Positions 7,674 to 15,209 of a stretch of 41,776 bases of DNA are shown here, in pieces; within the stretch, counting starts at the first letter, position 1, and each line of letters starts with the position of its first letter. Below the pieces are notes generated by a model, which was not told the origin of the DNA, did no database searches, and saw only the letters and a list, made by a program, of their open reading frames with translations. Location: assembly GCA_964529265.1 (NCBI GenBank), contig CAZGVW010000101.1, positions 1 through 41,776 on the forward strand, in the 5' to 3' direction. The stretch is from CAZGVW01 sp964529265 (GTDB lineage: Bacteria > Planctomycetota > Phycisphaerae > Phycisphaerales > UBA1924). A program made the position numbers and the translations under genes.

Positions 7674-7810
7674 ACCGCCCTCCCGCCCCAATTGCGGAGG
7701 CCCGATTTCCCCATGCGCACTACCTCATCCCCCCCGCTCCCCCACCCAGTCCGATTCGACCATCCGGCCCCTTGGCTCCTGGCCCTTTGTCTCCTCCTCC
7801 CCCTCCTTCC

Positions 7811-7838
7811 CGTATTCCGTATTCCGTATTCCGCATTC
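7811..7838 (+). repeat. Heptamer tandem repeat (CGTATTC) x4
   Basis: Three exact copies of CGTATTC and one CGCATTC are joined head to tail with a strict 7-bp period. They lie in a C/T-rich non-coding stretch. See the related arrays at 7935-7976, 12073-12093 and 41716-41776. Confidence 0.85.
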
Positions 7839-7934
7839 CCCCTCCTCCTCCGTCTCCCTCCATCTCCCTCCGGGTTCATTCCCCTGTCTCTTCTTCTTCC
7901 CCTCCGCGCTCCTCTGCGTTCCTGCCTTCCCTGA

Positions 7935-7976
7935 TGCCTGGTGCCCGGTGCCTGGTGCCCGGTGCCTGGTGCCTGC
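7935..7976 (+). repeat. Heptamer tandem repeat (TGCCTGG/TGCCCGG) x6
   Basis: Six heptamers alternate TGCCTGG and TGCCCGG and end in TGCCTGC, one base before the stop codon of the parvulin gene on the minus strand. The lead-in plus first units (7921-7945) match 41749-41773 at 24 of 25 positions, so this belongs to a dispersed repeat family. Confidence 0.88.
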
Positions 7977-7977
7977 C

Positions 7978-8979
7978 TCACTCCCCTCCCTGCCGCCACC
8001 GCCACGATTGCCCCAGCGCCGCGTCAAACACCGTCACGCTCGCCCCGCCCAGCAGCCGCTGCGCCAGTGCTTCCATCGCAATCCGCTCCGCACGCGCCCG
8101 CGCCCGCGCCTCCGCCTCCGCCCGCGCCTCCTCGAACGTCCTCCCAGTCCCCGGAATCACCGCTTCCAGCAGCAAAACCGCATACCCCGCGTCGATCGCC
8201 ACCGGCGGGCTCAGTTCTCCCGGCGAAAGCCGCGAGAGCGCCGCCCTGATCGCCGCCGGGTACGACGAATCCGCCGCGTTGATCGGTTCAATGATCCCCC
8301 CGCGCGCAGCGCTCGAATCCGTGCTCATTTCCGCCGCCACCACGCCGAACAACTCCCCCTCCGCAATCCGCCGCCGCGCCTCCGCCGCTCCGTCCGCCGT
8401 GTCCGCCGTCAGAATCCGCGCCCGGAAACGCGCCCCGTGCTCCAGTTCATACGCCTCGCGCACGTCGCGCTCCGAAACCTCCACATCCGCGCGCGAAAGC
8501 GTGCGCAACAGCGCCGTTCGGCGCAAAAGCGCGCCAAACCTCGCCTGCCCCAGCCCCCGCGACCGCCGCACCTCCGCCAGCGCCCGCTCCCCGGCGTCCT
8601 CATCCCCCGCCGCTCCAGCCGATACCGCCATCGCTTCGATCAGAATCACGCGTTCCGACGCAATTTCCGCCTCGCCGATCACAATTCCGCGCCGTTCCGC
8701 CTCCACGGCGAGCAGCGAATCCAGCACCGCCTCCTCCAGCGCCTGCCCGCCCCCGATCTTCGACAGCGCCGGACGCAGATCCTCCCACGTCAGCCGCCGC
8801 CCCTCGATCAGCGCCGCGGGCCGAACAACCTCCCCCGGTGTCGCCGCCGGGCCGCCCGGCGCGGGCGCCGCGGTTCGCCCCGGCGCCCCGCTCGAGCACC
8901 CTGCGAACATGGGCAAAGTGGCCAGCAGCAGCGAAACCATGCCGCGACGCGAAAAAAGTGAAATTCCAGCGCCGAACAC
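7978..8979 (-). CDS. Parvulin-type peptidyl-prolyl isomerase lipoprotein (SurA/PrsA-like)
   Basis: The protein has 333 aa from GTG 8979, chosen for an AGGAG ten nt upstream; ATG 8940 is an in-frame alternative. The N-terminus has SRRGMVSLLLATLPMFAGC, a lipoprotein signal with lipobox FAGC (lipidated C28). A helical SurA-N-like region (~60-185) is followed by a rotamase domain (~190-290) with RFRARILTADT, FGVVAAEMSTDSSAARGG, LSPGELSPPVAI and GYAVLLLEAVIPG. The usual polar active-site residues of parvulins are partly replaced, so a chaperone role is possible. It probably assists folding of exported proteins at the membrane. It is divergent from the zinc-ribbon gene, with a 118-nt shared promoter region. 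Confidence 0.85.
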   Translation of the reverse strand: MFGAGISLFSRRGMVSLLLATLPMFAGCSSGAPGRTAAPAPGGPAATPGEVVRPAALIEGRRLTWEDLRPALSKIGGGQALEEAVLDSLLAVEAERRGIVIGEAEIASERVILIEAMAVSAGAAGDEDAGERALAEVRRSRGLGQARFGALLRRTALLRTLSRADVEVSERDVREAYELEHGARFRARILTADTADGAAEARRRIAEGELFGVVAAEMSTDSSAARGGIIEPINAADSSYPAAIRAALSRLSPGELSPPVAIDAGYAVLLLEAVIPGTGRTFEEARAEAEARARARAERIAMEALAQRLLGGASVTVFDAALGQSWRWRQGGE

Positions 8980-9097
8980 GCTCAAAACGCTCCTGAACTC
9001 GCGCCCCGCACGCGCCGACTCTTTCCCAGCCCCTGATGCGATCCTCCGCGGAACAGCCCCCCTCGCCTCAACGTATCCTCTCTCGCCGACCGCAGCC

Positions 9098-10219
9098 ATG
9101 AATGAGCAGCCGAACCAGGGCAACGGGCCGTCCCAGCCCGCCGTCGCCGCGGGGCCGGCCATCGTCTGCCCCTACTGCGGCCACGCCCAGCGCGGCGGGG
9201 AGGGGTGCGAGTCCTGCGGCGGCCTTTTCGAGCCCCTTTCGCGCCAGGCCACGCAGAACGCCATGGGCGCGTGGTTCATCCGCGAGGAGGAGCAGCCCTT
9301 CCGCCCCGGATGCTCGTACTCAACGCTCAAAAAACTCGCCGCGCGCGGAAAAATCCGCGCCGATTCGATCATTCGCGGGCCCACCACGCGCCAGTTCTGG
9401 TCCTTCGCGCGCGATACGCCCGGCGTCGCGAATCTGCTCGGCGAATGCCACAACTGCCACGGACCAGCCGAGCCGGATGAATACATGTGCCGCGCATGCG
9501 GCGCCGTGTTCGTCGCGCCGACGGATCGCCAGGGCCTCGGCCTCGCGCCCGTGCGCCTGCTCCCCGGCGACGCCGCGCCGGACGTCGTTGCGGATTCATT
9601 CATGACCCGTCCGACCATCGCTTCCACGCGATTCACGGCCCTGCCGCCGTCGGCGACGCAGCCGGTCGCAGCGCCCCGAGGCGTTTCCGCGGCGCATCCG
9701 GCCGGAAACGGCAGCGTTCCCGCCGCGCCCGCCGCGGCTCCGCCCGCGCGCCCCAGCGCCTCATCCCTGGCCGCGAGCCGCCGCGCCCGCCAGCGCGCCG
9801 CGAACATGCGCCTTCTGGCGTTCGCGATTTCGACGCTCTGCGCGCTGTTTTTGATCGTGATCATCGCCATCGCGATGCGCGCGGCGCGCCGCGCGCCGCA
9901 GGACCCCGCCACGGCGACGCCCGCGTCCCCCGCCGGCGCCGCATCGGGCGCCGCCGCGGTTTCCGACCCCGCGCCGCCGGGGCCCGCGGAACCCGCCGCC
10001 GCGGCTTCCGCGGACGAAAAGGCCCGTTGGGCGGATGAGCACGCCTCGGCCATGGGCCTCGCGAACACCGGCGGCCGGGACCGGCTGGAACTGGCGATCC
10101 GGCGGCTGAAGGCCATCCGGGACGCGGCCCCGCGGGGAGCATGGCCGGAAACGCTGGAGGCGGACCTGGCGCGGCTCGAGAAGCGGCTGGACGACGAAAT
10201 CGCCAGCAAGTTCTACTGA
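9098..10219 (+). CDS. Double zinc-ribbon, GYF_2-like, single-pass membrane protein
   Basis: The protein has 373 aa from ATG 9098. Zinc ribbon 1 is C24-P-Y-C27 with C37/C40; zinc ribbon 2 is C117-H-N-C120 with C131/C134. Between them, ~58-110 (GAWFIREEEQPFRPGCSYSTLKKLAARGKIR divided by turns) resembles the GYF_2/DUF4339 module that begins with W-x-hydrophobic and binds proline-rich partners. A Pro/Ala-rich linker leads to one transmembrane helix (~238-260) and a charged C-terminal helix. Function is unknown; a membrane-anchored adaptor seems likely. It is divergent from the parvulin gene and its 3' end overlaps the Nudix gene by 7 nt. The frame is open much further upstream, but that part is non-coding in character. 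Confidence 0.75.
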   Translation: MNEQPNQGNGPSQPAVAAGPAIVCPYCGHAQRGGEGCESCGGLFEPLSRQATQNAMGAWFIREEEQPFRPGCSYSTLKKLAARGKIRADSIIRGPTTRQFWSFARDTPGVANLLGECHNCHGPAEPDEYMCRACGAVFVAPTDRQGLGLAPVRLLPGDAAPDVVADSFMTRPTIASTRFTALPPSATQPVAAPRGVSAAHPAGNGSVPAAPAAAPPARPSASSLAASRRARQRAANMRLLAFAISTLCALFLIVIIAIAMRAARRAPQDPATATPASPAGAASGAAAVSDPAPPGPAEPAAAASADEKARWADEHASAMGLANTGGRDRLELAIRRLKAIRDAAPRGAWPETLEADLARLEKRLDDEIASKFY

Positions 10220-10695
10220 GACAACGAGTTAGCGAGCATCGCCGCGACGGCGAGGACGATGCCCCCGTTGGCCGGCAGAATGTGCAGGGCGCCCAAGTCC
10301 TCCGCCGAGCACCACTTATGCTCCGCGACCAGCAGGTCTGCCGGCCGCGGCGAATCCGGGAGCAGCCGGCACACCCGCGGCTCCAGGTGCACCAAGGCGT
10401 GCTCGTACTCGTGAACCACCCGCCCGAAGCCCGGAAGGGGCCCCAGGACCTCGACCCGGACGCCGATTTCCTCCTCCAGTTCGCGGGCGACGCAGGCGTC
10501 CACGGATTCGCCGGGTTCGACCTTGCCGCCGGGGAACTCCCACCACCCGCCGTAGACCGATTCGCCGCGGCGGCGGGTCATCAGGACGCGGTTTCCGACA
10601 CCCGGATTATACCCTAACATCTGGGGTTCGGCGACGACGATTCCGAGGCCGACGAGGACGGGGGTCCGACCTGTCTCGGGGCGGGGGCTGCTCAT
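10213..10695 (-). CDS. Nudix hydrolase, MutT-like
   Basis: The protein has 160 aa from ATG 10695. The Nudix box is complete at residues 57-79 (GKVEPGE, seven residues, then RELEEEIGV) and fits G-x5-E-x7-REUxEExGU. The preceding GGWWEFPGG is typical of MutT/8-oxo-dGTP diphosphatases, as is the tail (KWCSAEDLGALHILPAN). Likely role: cleaving oxidised nucleoside triphosphates to prevent mutation, though substrates cannot be fixed from sequence. The insertion AEPQMLGYNPGVGNR between the first two strands lengthens a loop. It is convergent with the zinc-ribbon gene and divergent from the RNA candidate at 10722. Confidence 0.9.
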   Translation of the reverse strand: MSSPRPETGRTPVLVGLGIVVAEPQMLGYNPGVGNRVLMTRRRGESVYGGWWEFPGGKVEPGESVDACVARELEEEIGVRVEVLGPLPGFGRVVHEYEHALVHLEPRVCRLLPDSPRPADLLVAEHKWCSAEDLGALHILPANGGIVLAVAAMLANSLSQ

Positions 10696-10721
10696 CGTAA
10701 ATGTATGTGTAGCAAGGTGTT

Positions 10722-10919
10722 ATGAAAACAGCAAAGATAAGCGCGGGAATCGTTGACCGGCTGTTCGAGACGGCTACGCTAGCGTACCGCGGATGGACGA
10801 TGATCCATCCCGCGGGGCGCGTCTTGGGCGCGCCGGAACACGGACAAGTTCAATCCACTGCGGCGCATGCCGTAGCACGCCGCCGGACGGAGATCGGAGC
10901 CTTCGTCCGGCGGTTTTTT
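10722..10919 (+). ncRNA. Candidate structured small RNA with intrinsic terminator
   Basis: The 312-nt gap between the Nudix gene and the 90-aa gene opens with an A/T-rich stretch (10694-10740) and continues into stacked hairpins. TACGCTAGCGTA is a perfect palindrome within a CGG/CCG-closed stem. CCGCGGATGGA and TCCATCCCGCGG pair with one bulge around 6 nt. GGCGCG and CGCGCC pair, and finally a strong terminator ends at 10919. A 68-codon ATG frame (10722-10928) spans the region but reads through the terminator stem and has no recognisable features, so an RNA is favoured. It could be a trans-acting RNA. The 5' end is uncertain. Confidence 0.45.
10880..10919 (+). terminator. Intrinsic terminator
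   Basis: The stem CCGCCGGACGGA (10880-10891) / TTCGTCCGGCGG (10902-10913) has 12 pairs including one G-U, a 10-nt loop and six Ts. No clear protein gene precedes it on this strand, which argues for a short RNA transcript ending here. Confidence 0.75.
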
Positions 10920-11007
10920 CGCGCCTGAATGAGCGCGCGGCGCGCATTTTGTTGAGGAGGCGCTGCGCACGAGCGGTTTTTGGCGCGCGGCACTAGACTT
11001 TTCGCCC

Positions 11008-11280
11008 ATGTCGGCCCCTGTTGGTCATTATCGGCCCGGAACGCGTGTGCGCGTGGTGCAGCAGATCGCGAGGACGCGTTCGCCGTGGACGAGCACGGTG
11101 GAGGGCGTGATCGTGGGGTATGAGCAGAGCAAGACGGGATCGTGGTTTGCGCACTCGAAGGACGACCGTCTGTGGCTGGACCGGCTGACGCTGCGGAAGG
11201 ACGACGGGGAGATCGTGGTGTGCAATCTGGATCAGTACAGCCACGTCGAGGCGCTTGAGGACGCCGGCGCGCAGGCGTGA
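11008..11280 (+). CDS. Conserved small hypothetical protein (beta-rich, SH3-like)
   Basis: The protein has 90 aa and starts with ATG 11008, without a Shine-Dalgarno. It looks like a small beta-barrel: GTRVRVVQQIARTRSPWTST, VEGVIVGYEQSKTGSWFAH, DRLWLDRLTLRKDDGEIVV and a closing NLDQYSHVEAL. I recall similar short proteins in planctomycetes, with no assigned function. Its TGA overlaps the GTG of the next gene by 4 nt, implying translational coupling with the methyltransferase. Codon use is G-rich like its neighbours. No catalytic motif is visible. Confidence 0.75.
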   Translation: MSAPVGHYRPGTRVRVVQQIARTRSPWTSTVEGVIVGYEQSKTGSWFAHSKDDRLWLDRLTLRKDDGEIVVCNLDQYSHVEALEDAGAQA

Positions 11281-12116
11281 GTGCGGGCGGCGCCGGCGCC
11301 GGTGCGGGTGCATCTGGAATGAGTGAAGCGCTGCACGAGATGAATCCGCGGGGGCGGTTCTCCGACCGGGCATCGGACTACAAGCGGTTTCGACCTTCGT
11401 ACCCCGCCGCGGCGATTGACGCTGTGGTTGAGGGGCTGGGGCCGGCGGAGCGCACTCGCGCGGCGGACGTTGGCGCGGGGACGGGGATCTCGGCGCGGCT
11501 GGTGGCAGAGCGCGGCGTGCGGGTGATCGCGATCGAGCCGAATGCGGAGATGCGGGCCGCGGCGGGGGCGCATCCGGACATCGAGTGGCGGGACGGGACG
11601 GCGGAGCGCACGGGGCTGGAAGATGAATCGCTGGATCTATTGCTGTGCGCGCAGGCGTTTCATTGGTTCGATGCGCCGAAGGCGCTGCGGGAGTTTGCGC
11701 GCGTGCTGCGGCCGGGCGGGCGGCTGGCGCTGGTGTGGAACAGGCGCGATGACGGCGATTCGTTCACGCGCGGGTACATCGAGGCCATTCGATCGGTGCA
11801 TGGCGAGCATCCGGCGGAGATGATGCGGTTTGATCCGAAGGTCGTGCCGGCGAGCGGGCTGTTCAGTGAGGTGAAGACGAAGACGTTTCCGAACGAGCAG
11901 CGGCTGGATCGCGAGGGGCTGATCGGGCGCGCGATGAGCGCCTCGTACACGCCGAAGGCGGGCGAGGGGGGCGAGACGGTGGTGCGGCTGCTGAACGAGC
12001 TGTTTGAGAAATACAGGGATGGGGAGGGGATGGTGACGCTGAAGTACGGGACGGATGTGCATGTGGGGGAGAGGGCAATGGGGAGTGGGCAATGGCCGAG
12101 CGGAGAGGCAGGATGA
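11277..12116 (+). CDS. Class I SAM-dependent methyltransferase (type 11 family)
   Basis: The protein has 279 aa from GTG 11277, which overlaps the previous stop; ATG 11319 (MSEALHEMNPRGRFSDRA) is equally plausible and removes a Gly/Ala leader. The N-terminus RFSDRASDYKRFRPSYP is typical of this family. SAM motif I is ADVGAGTGISARL, the acidic end of strand 2 is IAIEPN, and motif post-III is FDAPKALREFARVLRPGGRLALVWNR split by a loop. The substrate is unknown. The last residues (ERAMGSGQWPSGEAG) are encoded by a heptamer repeat (12073-12093), so the natural C-terminus appears to have been extended or replaced. Confidence 0.87.
   Translation: MSAGGAGAGAGASGMSEALHEMNPRGRFSDRASDYKRFRPSYPAAAIDAVVEGLGPAERTRAADVGAGTGISARLVAERGVRVIAIEPNAEMRAAAGAHPDIEWRDGTAERTGLEDESLDLLLCAQAFHWFDAPKALREFARVLRPGGRLALVWNRRDDGDSFTRGYIEAIRSVHGEHPAEMMRFDPKVVPASGLFSEVKTKTFPNEQRLDREGLIGRAMSASYTPKAGEGGETVVRLLNELFEKYRDGEGMVTLKYGTDVHVGERAMGSGQWPSGEAG
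12073..12093 (+). repeat. Heptamer tandem repeat inside the methyltransferase 3' end
   Basis: GGGCAAT, GGGGAGT and GGGCAAT follow each other with an exact 7-bp period. Read on the minus strand these are ATTGCCC, ACTCCCC and ATTGCCC, close to the CTATTGC/CTATTCC array at 41716-41736. The units are in frame and supply the last coding segment of the methyltransferase. Confidence 0.7.
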
Positions 12117-12164
12117 CCGGGCATCGGCCGCGGTTCGGCACCGGCGCCCTCAGAGAACCGGGGC

Positions 12165-13880
12165 TCAGGACTGCAGCGCGCCGTAGAGGGCGAGGACGTT
12201 GGCGCTCTCGATGCGGATGGGGAGGATTCGGCCGACGAGATCGTCCGGCGCGCGGTTCGGCGGCGCATCGAAGTGGACGATGAGGTCGCCTTCGGTGCGG
12301 CCGGTGAGTTGGATGGGGTCGGGTTCGGCGGCGGGCGGGGCGGCGATTTCATCCTGCTCGATGGCGCCGTTCACCGACCTGCCGGCGATGGTGAGTGCGA
12401 CGCCGGCGGCGGCGTTGTGGGCGTGGGGCGCGGCGGGGCCGTTTGACGCGGCGGCGCGGCGGGCCTGTTTCTTGCGCTCGCGGGCGCTGACGCCTTCGAC
12501 GAAGACATCGAGCACGGCGCCGATCTGGGCGCGGCTGATGTCGTCGCTGATCTCGTGCTGGACGGCGAGGAGTTCGTTGTTGCGGCGGCGCTTGACGTCT
12601 TCGGGCACATCGTCGGGCAGGCGGTCGTACGCGGTGGTGCCGGGGCGGGGGGAGTACTTGAAGATGAAGCAGTTCTTGTAGCGCACGCGGCGGAGGAGGT
12701 CGCAGGAGGCGCGGAAATCGTCTTCCGTTTCGCCGCAGAAGCCGACGATCATGTCGCCGGCGATGGTGAGGGGGCGGTTGATTTCGGGCTGGTGGAGGAT
12801 GGCGCGGGCGCGGTCGATGAAATCGAGGTACTGCTCAACGGTGTAGCCGCGGTTCATGCGGGCGAGGACCGTGTTGGCGCCCGACTGCGCGGGAACATGC
12901 AGATAGCGGCAGATGCGGGGTGAATCGCGCATGACTTCGAGCGCATCGTCGCCGAAATCTCGCGGGTAACTGGTGACGAAGCGCAGGCGGCGGATGGCGG
13001 GGACTTCGTCGTGGATGCGCTTCAGCAGATCGGCGAACGTGGTGACGCGCTCGCCGGAATAGGGATCGCGGCGGTGTCCACCCTGGTAGGAGCGGCCCTT
13101 CTGGGGCTGAGTGACACCGTTCAGCGTGACGGCCGCGCCGTGCTCGAAGCGGTAGTGGTTGACGGTCTGACCGAGAAGCGTGATTTCGAGCACGCCGGAA
13201 TCGGCGAGGCGGCGGCACTCATCGACGATGTGATCGGGCGGGCGGTGCATCTCGGCGCCGCGGGTGAAGGGGACGACGCAATAGGTGCAGAACTTGTTGC
13301 AGCCGCGGGTGATGCGGACGTATGCGGAGCCGTTGTGATCGGTGGGGCTGACGGCGCGGGAGAGATCGAGGAGTTCGAGGTTGTCTCCGGCGGCGGCGAG
13401 CGTGGAGGATCGGCGGGAGGTGTTGCCCTGGAGGGCGACGAAGCGCGGGGCGCCGCTCGCGCCTCGAGGCGCGGCGGAAGCGCCGGATTCGCTGGACAGG
13501 AGCGATTCGCGCGTGCGGACGGCGTTATCGAGGAGGGCGGGGAGTTTGTCGAGTTCGCCGGGGCCGCAGAGGATGTCCACGACGGGCATGCGGCGGATGA
13601 GGTCTTCGCCATCGCGCTCGGCCATGCAGCCGAGGACGCCGACGACGAGTGACCGGCCGGGGTTGCCGCGGCGGCGGACGGCCATTTCGCCGAGGCGGGA
13701 GCGGACTTTCTGCTCGGCCTGGTCGCGGACGGAGCAGGTGTTGTAGAGGACGACGTCGGCGGCGTCGGGGTTGGAGACGAAGCGATAGCCGATCGCCAGG
13801 AGCGAGCCCCGGACCAGTTCGGAGTCCAGTTCGTTCATCTGGCAGCCGAAGGTCTCGAGATAGACACTGCGGCCGGGCAT
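12165..13880 (-). CDS. miaB: tRNA-2-methylthio-N6-dimethylallyladenosine synthase
   Basis: The protein has 571 aa from ATG 13880; a TTG at 13910 adds ten residues. MiaB is a radical-SAM enzyme that adds a methylthio group to i6A37 of tRNAs reading UNN codons. The N-terminal auxiliary cluster cysteines are C13 (ETFGCQMNE), C49 (YNTCSVR) and C85 (LGCMAE). The radical-SAM triad is C194, C198 and C201 (TRGCNKFCTYCVVPFTRG). The C-terminal TRAM-like region ends with LVGRILPIRIESANVLALYG. At 571 aa it is about 100 aa longer than usual. Extra segments lie before the radical-SAM motif (Ser/Ala-rich), after VNHYRFEHG, and within the TRAM region (Arg/Ala/Pro-rich). Confidence 0.95.
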   Translation of the reverse strand: MPGRSVYLETFGCQMNELDSELVRGSLLAIGYRFVSNPDAADVVLYNTCSVRDQAEQKVRSRLGEMAVRRRGNPGRSLVVGVLGCMAERDGEDLIRRMPVVDILCGPGELDKLPALLDNAVRTRESLLSSESGASAAPRGASGAPRFVALQGNTSRRSSTLAAAGDNLELLDLSRAVSPTDHNGSAYVRITRGCNKFCTYCVVPFTRGAEMHRPPDHIVDECRRLADSGVLEITLLGQTVNHYRFEHGAAVTLNGVTQPQKGRSYQGGHRRDPYSGERVTTFADLLKRIHDEVPAIRRLRFVTSYPRDFGDDALEVMRDSPRICRYLHVPAQSGANTVLARMNRGYTVEQYLDFIDRARAILHQPEINRPLTIAGDMIVGFCGETEDDFRASCDLLRRVRYKNCFIFKYSPRPGTTAYDRLPDDVPEDVKRRRNNELLAVQHEISDDISRAQIGAVLDVFVEGVSARERKKQARRAAASNGPAAPHAHNAAAGVALTIAGRSVNGAIEQDEIAAPPAAEPDPIQLTGRTEGDLIVHFDAPPNRAPDDLVGRILPIRIESANVLALYGALQS

Positions 13881-13970
13881 GGGGAGGAAAGTGTAGCCCG
13901 GGCGCCCCAAAAGGGAGAGCGGAGCGGGTTTTGAGAGCGTGTTCTTCGCCGCGGCTGATCGGGGCTGCGG

Positions 13971-15095
13971 CTACTTGCTCACGCGCTGCGATTGAACGGC
14001 TTCGATCTTTGCCGCGGCGGCTTCGAAGGCGCCGGCGTCTTTCTGGAGGAGGAACTCGTCGAGGAAGGCGCGGGAGAGGGCGCAGATGGCGGCGTGGGCT
14101 GCGGGGCCATCGACGGTCGCGGCGGCGCGTTCGGGTTCGATGATGGCGATATCGGTGAAGGACATGTGGCCGGCGCCGTTGATGACGACGGAGTAAGCCG
14201 CGGAGGTGTTGGCGGCGAGGTAGCGATCGAGTTCGGAGACGGCCTCGGCGCTCCAGCGGCGCGGTTCATCGGTGCGCATGGTGAGTTGGGGGACGGCGAG
14301 CCCTGTTTCGCGTTCGCGCGGCGGGGCGAAGTTGTCCATGACGATGGCGGCGCGGAAGCGTTGATCGGTGGAGCAGGCGCGGGCGACGGTCTTGCCGCCT
14401 CGGGAGTGACCGATGATGGCGATGCGCGCGGGGTCGATGCGGCCGGCGAGGGGGCCTTCGGCGGCGCCGCTCATTCGGAGCAGGCGATCGAGCGTGGCGC
14501 GGGCGTCGGCGGCGAGCATATCGCTGAGTTCGTTGTCAACGTCTTCGGGGAGGTCGCGCCAGCGGGAGTTGGAGTCTCTGAGGCCTGCGCCGGGGAAGAA
14601 ATCGAGCGTGCTCTCGAAATGGCCCATGACGGCGACGATCCAGCCGTGGCTGGCGAGATCCTGCGCGAGGGCGGTGTGCCAGTGGCGGGAGACGTTGCCG
14701 CCGGGGGAGATGAGGGCGAGGGGGTGCGGGCCGTCGGCGGCGGGCGCATCGCGATGGGCGCTCATGGCGACGTCGCGCTGGCGGAGGATGGATTGGGCGA
14801 TCTGTGCGCGGCGGGGATCGGTCTGCTCGCCGGCCTGTTCGATGGCGGTGATGAGGTCGTCGGCGTAAGCCGCGGGAGCGCCGGAGGGGGCGGCCTCTGC
14901 GGGGTGGAAGACCTCGACGGCCATGGGGCGGAGGTCATCGGGATCATCGGAGAAGAGGTCGGGGCGGGCGGGGTCGGTCCACGAGAGGGAGATGAGTCCG
15001 ACGGCGCTGGGGCCGGTAGGGGCGGGGAGCGGAATCGGCTGCGCGGCGAAGTGTGCGGACACGACGGCGGCGGCGATGGCGTGTGAGAGCGGCAT
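13971..15095 (-). CDS. Exported alpha/beta hydrolase, platelet-activating-factor acetylhydrolase-like
   Basis: The protein has 374 aa from ATG 15095, with AGGAG five nt upstream. A short signal peptide (MPLSHAIAAAVVSAHFA) points to export. The nucleophile elbow is GHSRGG (S231); the acid is probably D254 (VMDNFAPP) and the base H310 (GAGHMSF). The serine-to-acid and serine-to-base spacings of 23 and 79 closely match plasma PAF-acetylhydrolase (23 and 78), and LALISPGGNVSRHWHTALAQDLASHG is the equivalent oxyanion region. It probably hydrolyses short or oxidised acyl esters outside the cytoplasm. It is 90 nt upstream of miaB on the same strand. Confidence 0.85.
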   Translation of the reverse strand: MPLSHAIAAAVVSAHFAAQPIPLPAPTGPSAVGLISLSWTDPARPDLFSDDPDDLRPMAVEVFHPAEAAPSGAPAAYADDLITAIEQAGEQTDPRRAQIAQSILRQRDVAMSAHRDAPAADGPHPLALISPGGNVSRHWHTALAQDLASHGWIVAVMGHFESTLDFFPGAGLRDSNSRWRDLPEDVDNELSDMLAADARATLDRLLRMSGAAEGPLAGRIDPARIAIIGHSRGGKTVARACSTDQRFRAAIVMDNFAPPRERETGLAVPQLTMRTDEPRRWSAEAVSELDRYLAANTSAAYSVVINGAGHMSFTDIAIIEPERAAATVDGPAAHAAICALSRAFLDEFLLQKDAGAFEAAAAKIEAVQSQRVSK

Positions 15096-15209
15096 TGGGC
15101 TCCTTTGACGGCGCGAAACGAGCGCGGAACAGAGGTGCGGCGCAGGCCGCATCAGCGTGCGCTCCGGCAGCGAATGACCCCACTTCAGTTTGAGAGACCG
15201 GAGCGCGGA

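Noticed and set aside
7811..7976. CRISPR array
   Set aside because: Units are 7 bp and contiguous, with no spacers and no cas genes.
10849..10857. tRNA-like T-loop GTTCAATCC
   Set aside because: The flanking bases do not form a T stem and no acceptor or anticodon stem can be built.
10722..10928. 68-codon ORF beginning MKTAKISAGIVDRLFE
   Set aside because: It spans several RNA hairpins and reads through an intrinsic terminator; no family resemblance. Kept only as an ncRNA candidate, though a small protein is not fully excluded.
9000..11000. Replication origin suggested by the change from C-rich to G-rich plus strand
   Set aside because: No DnaA boxes, A/T-rich unwinding element or dnaA/dnaN genes are visible, and the skew changes sign again within 20 kb.
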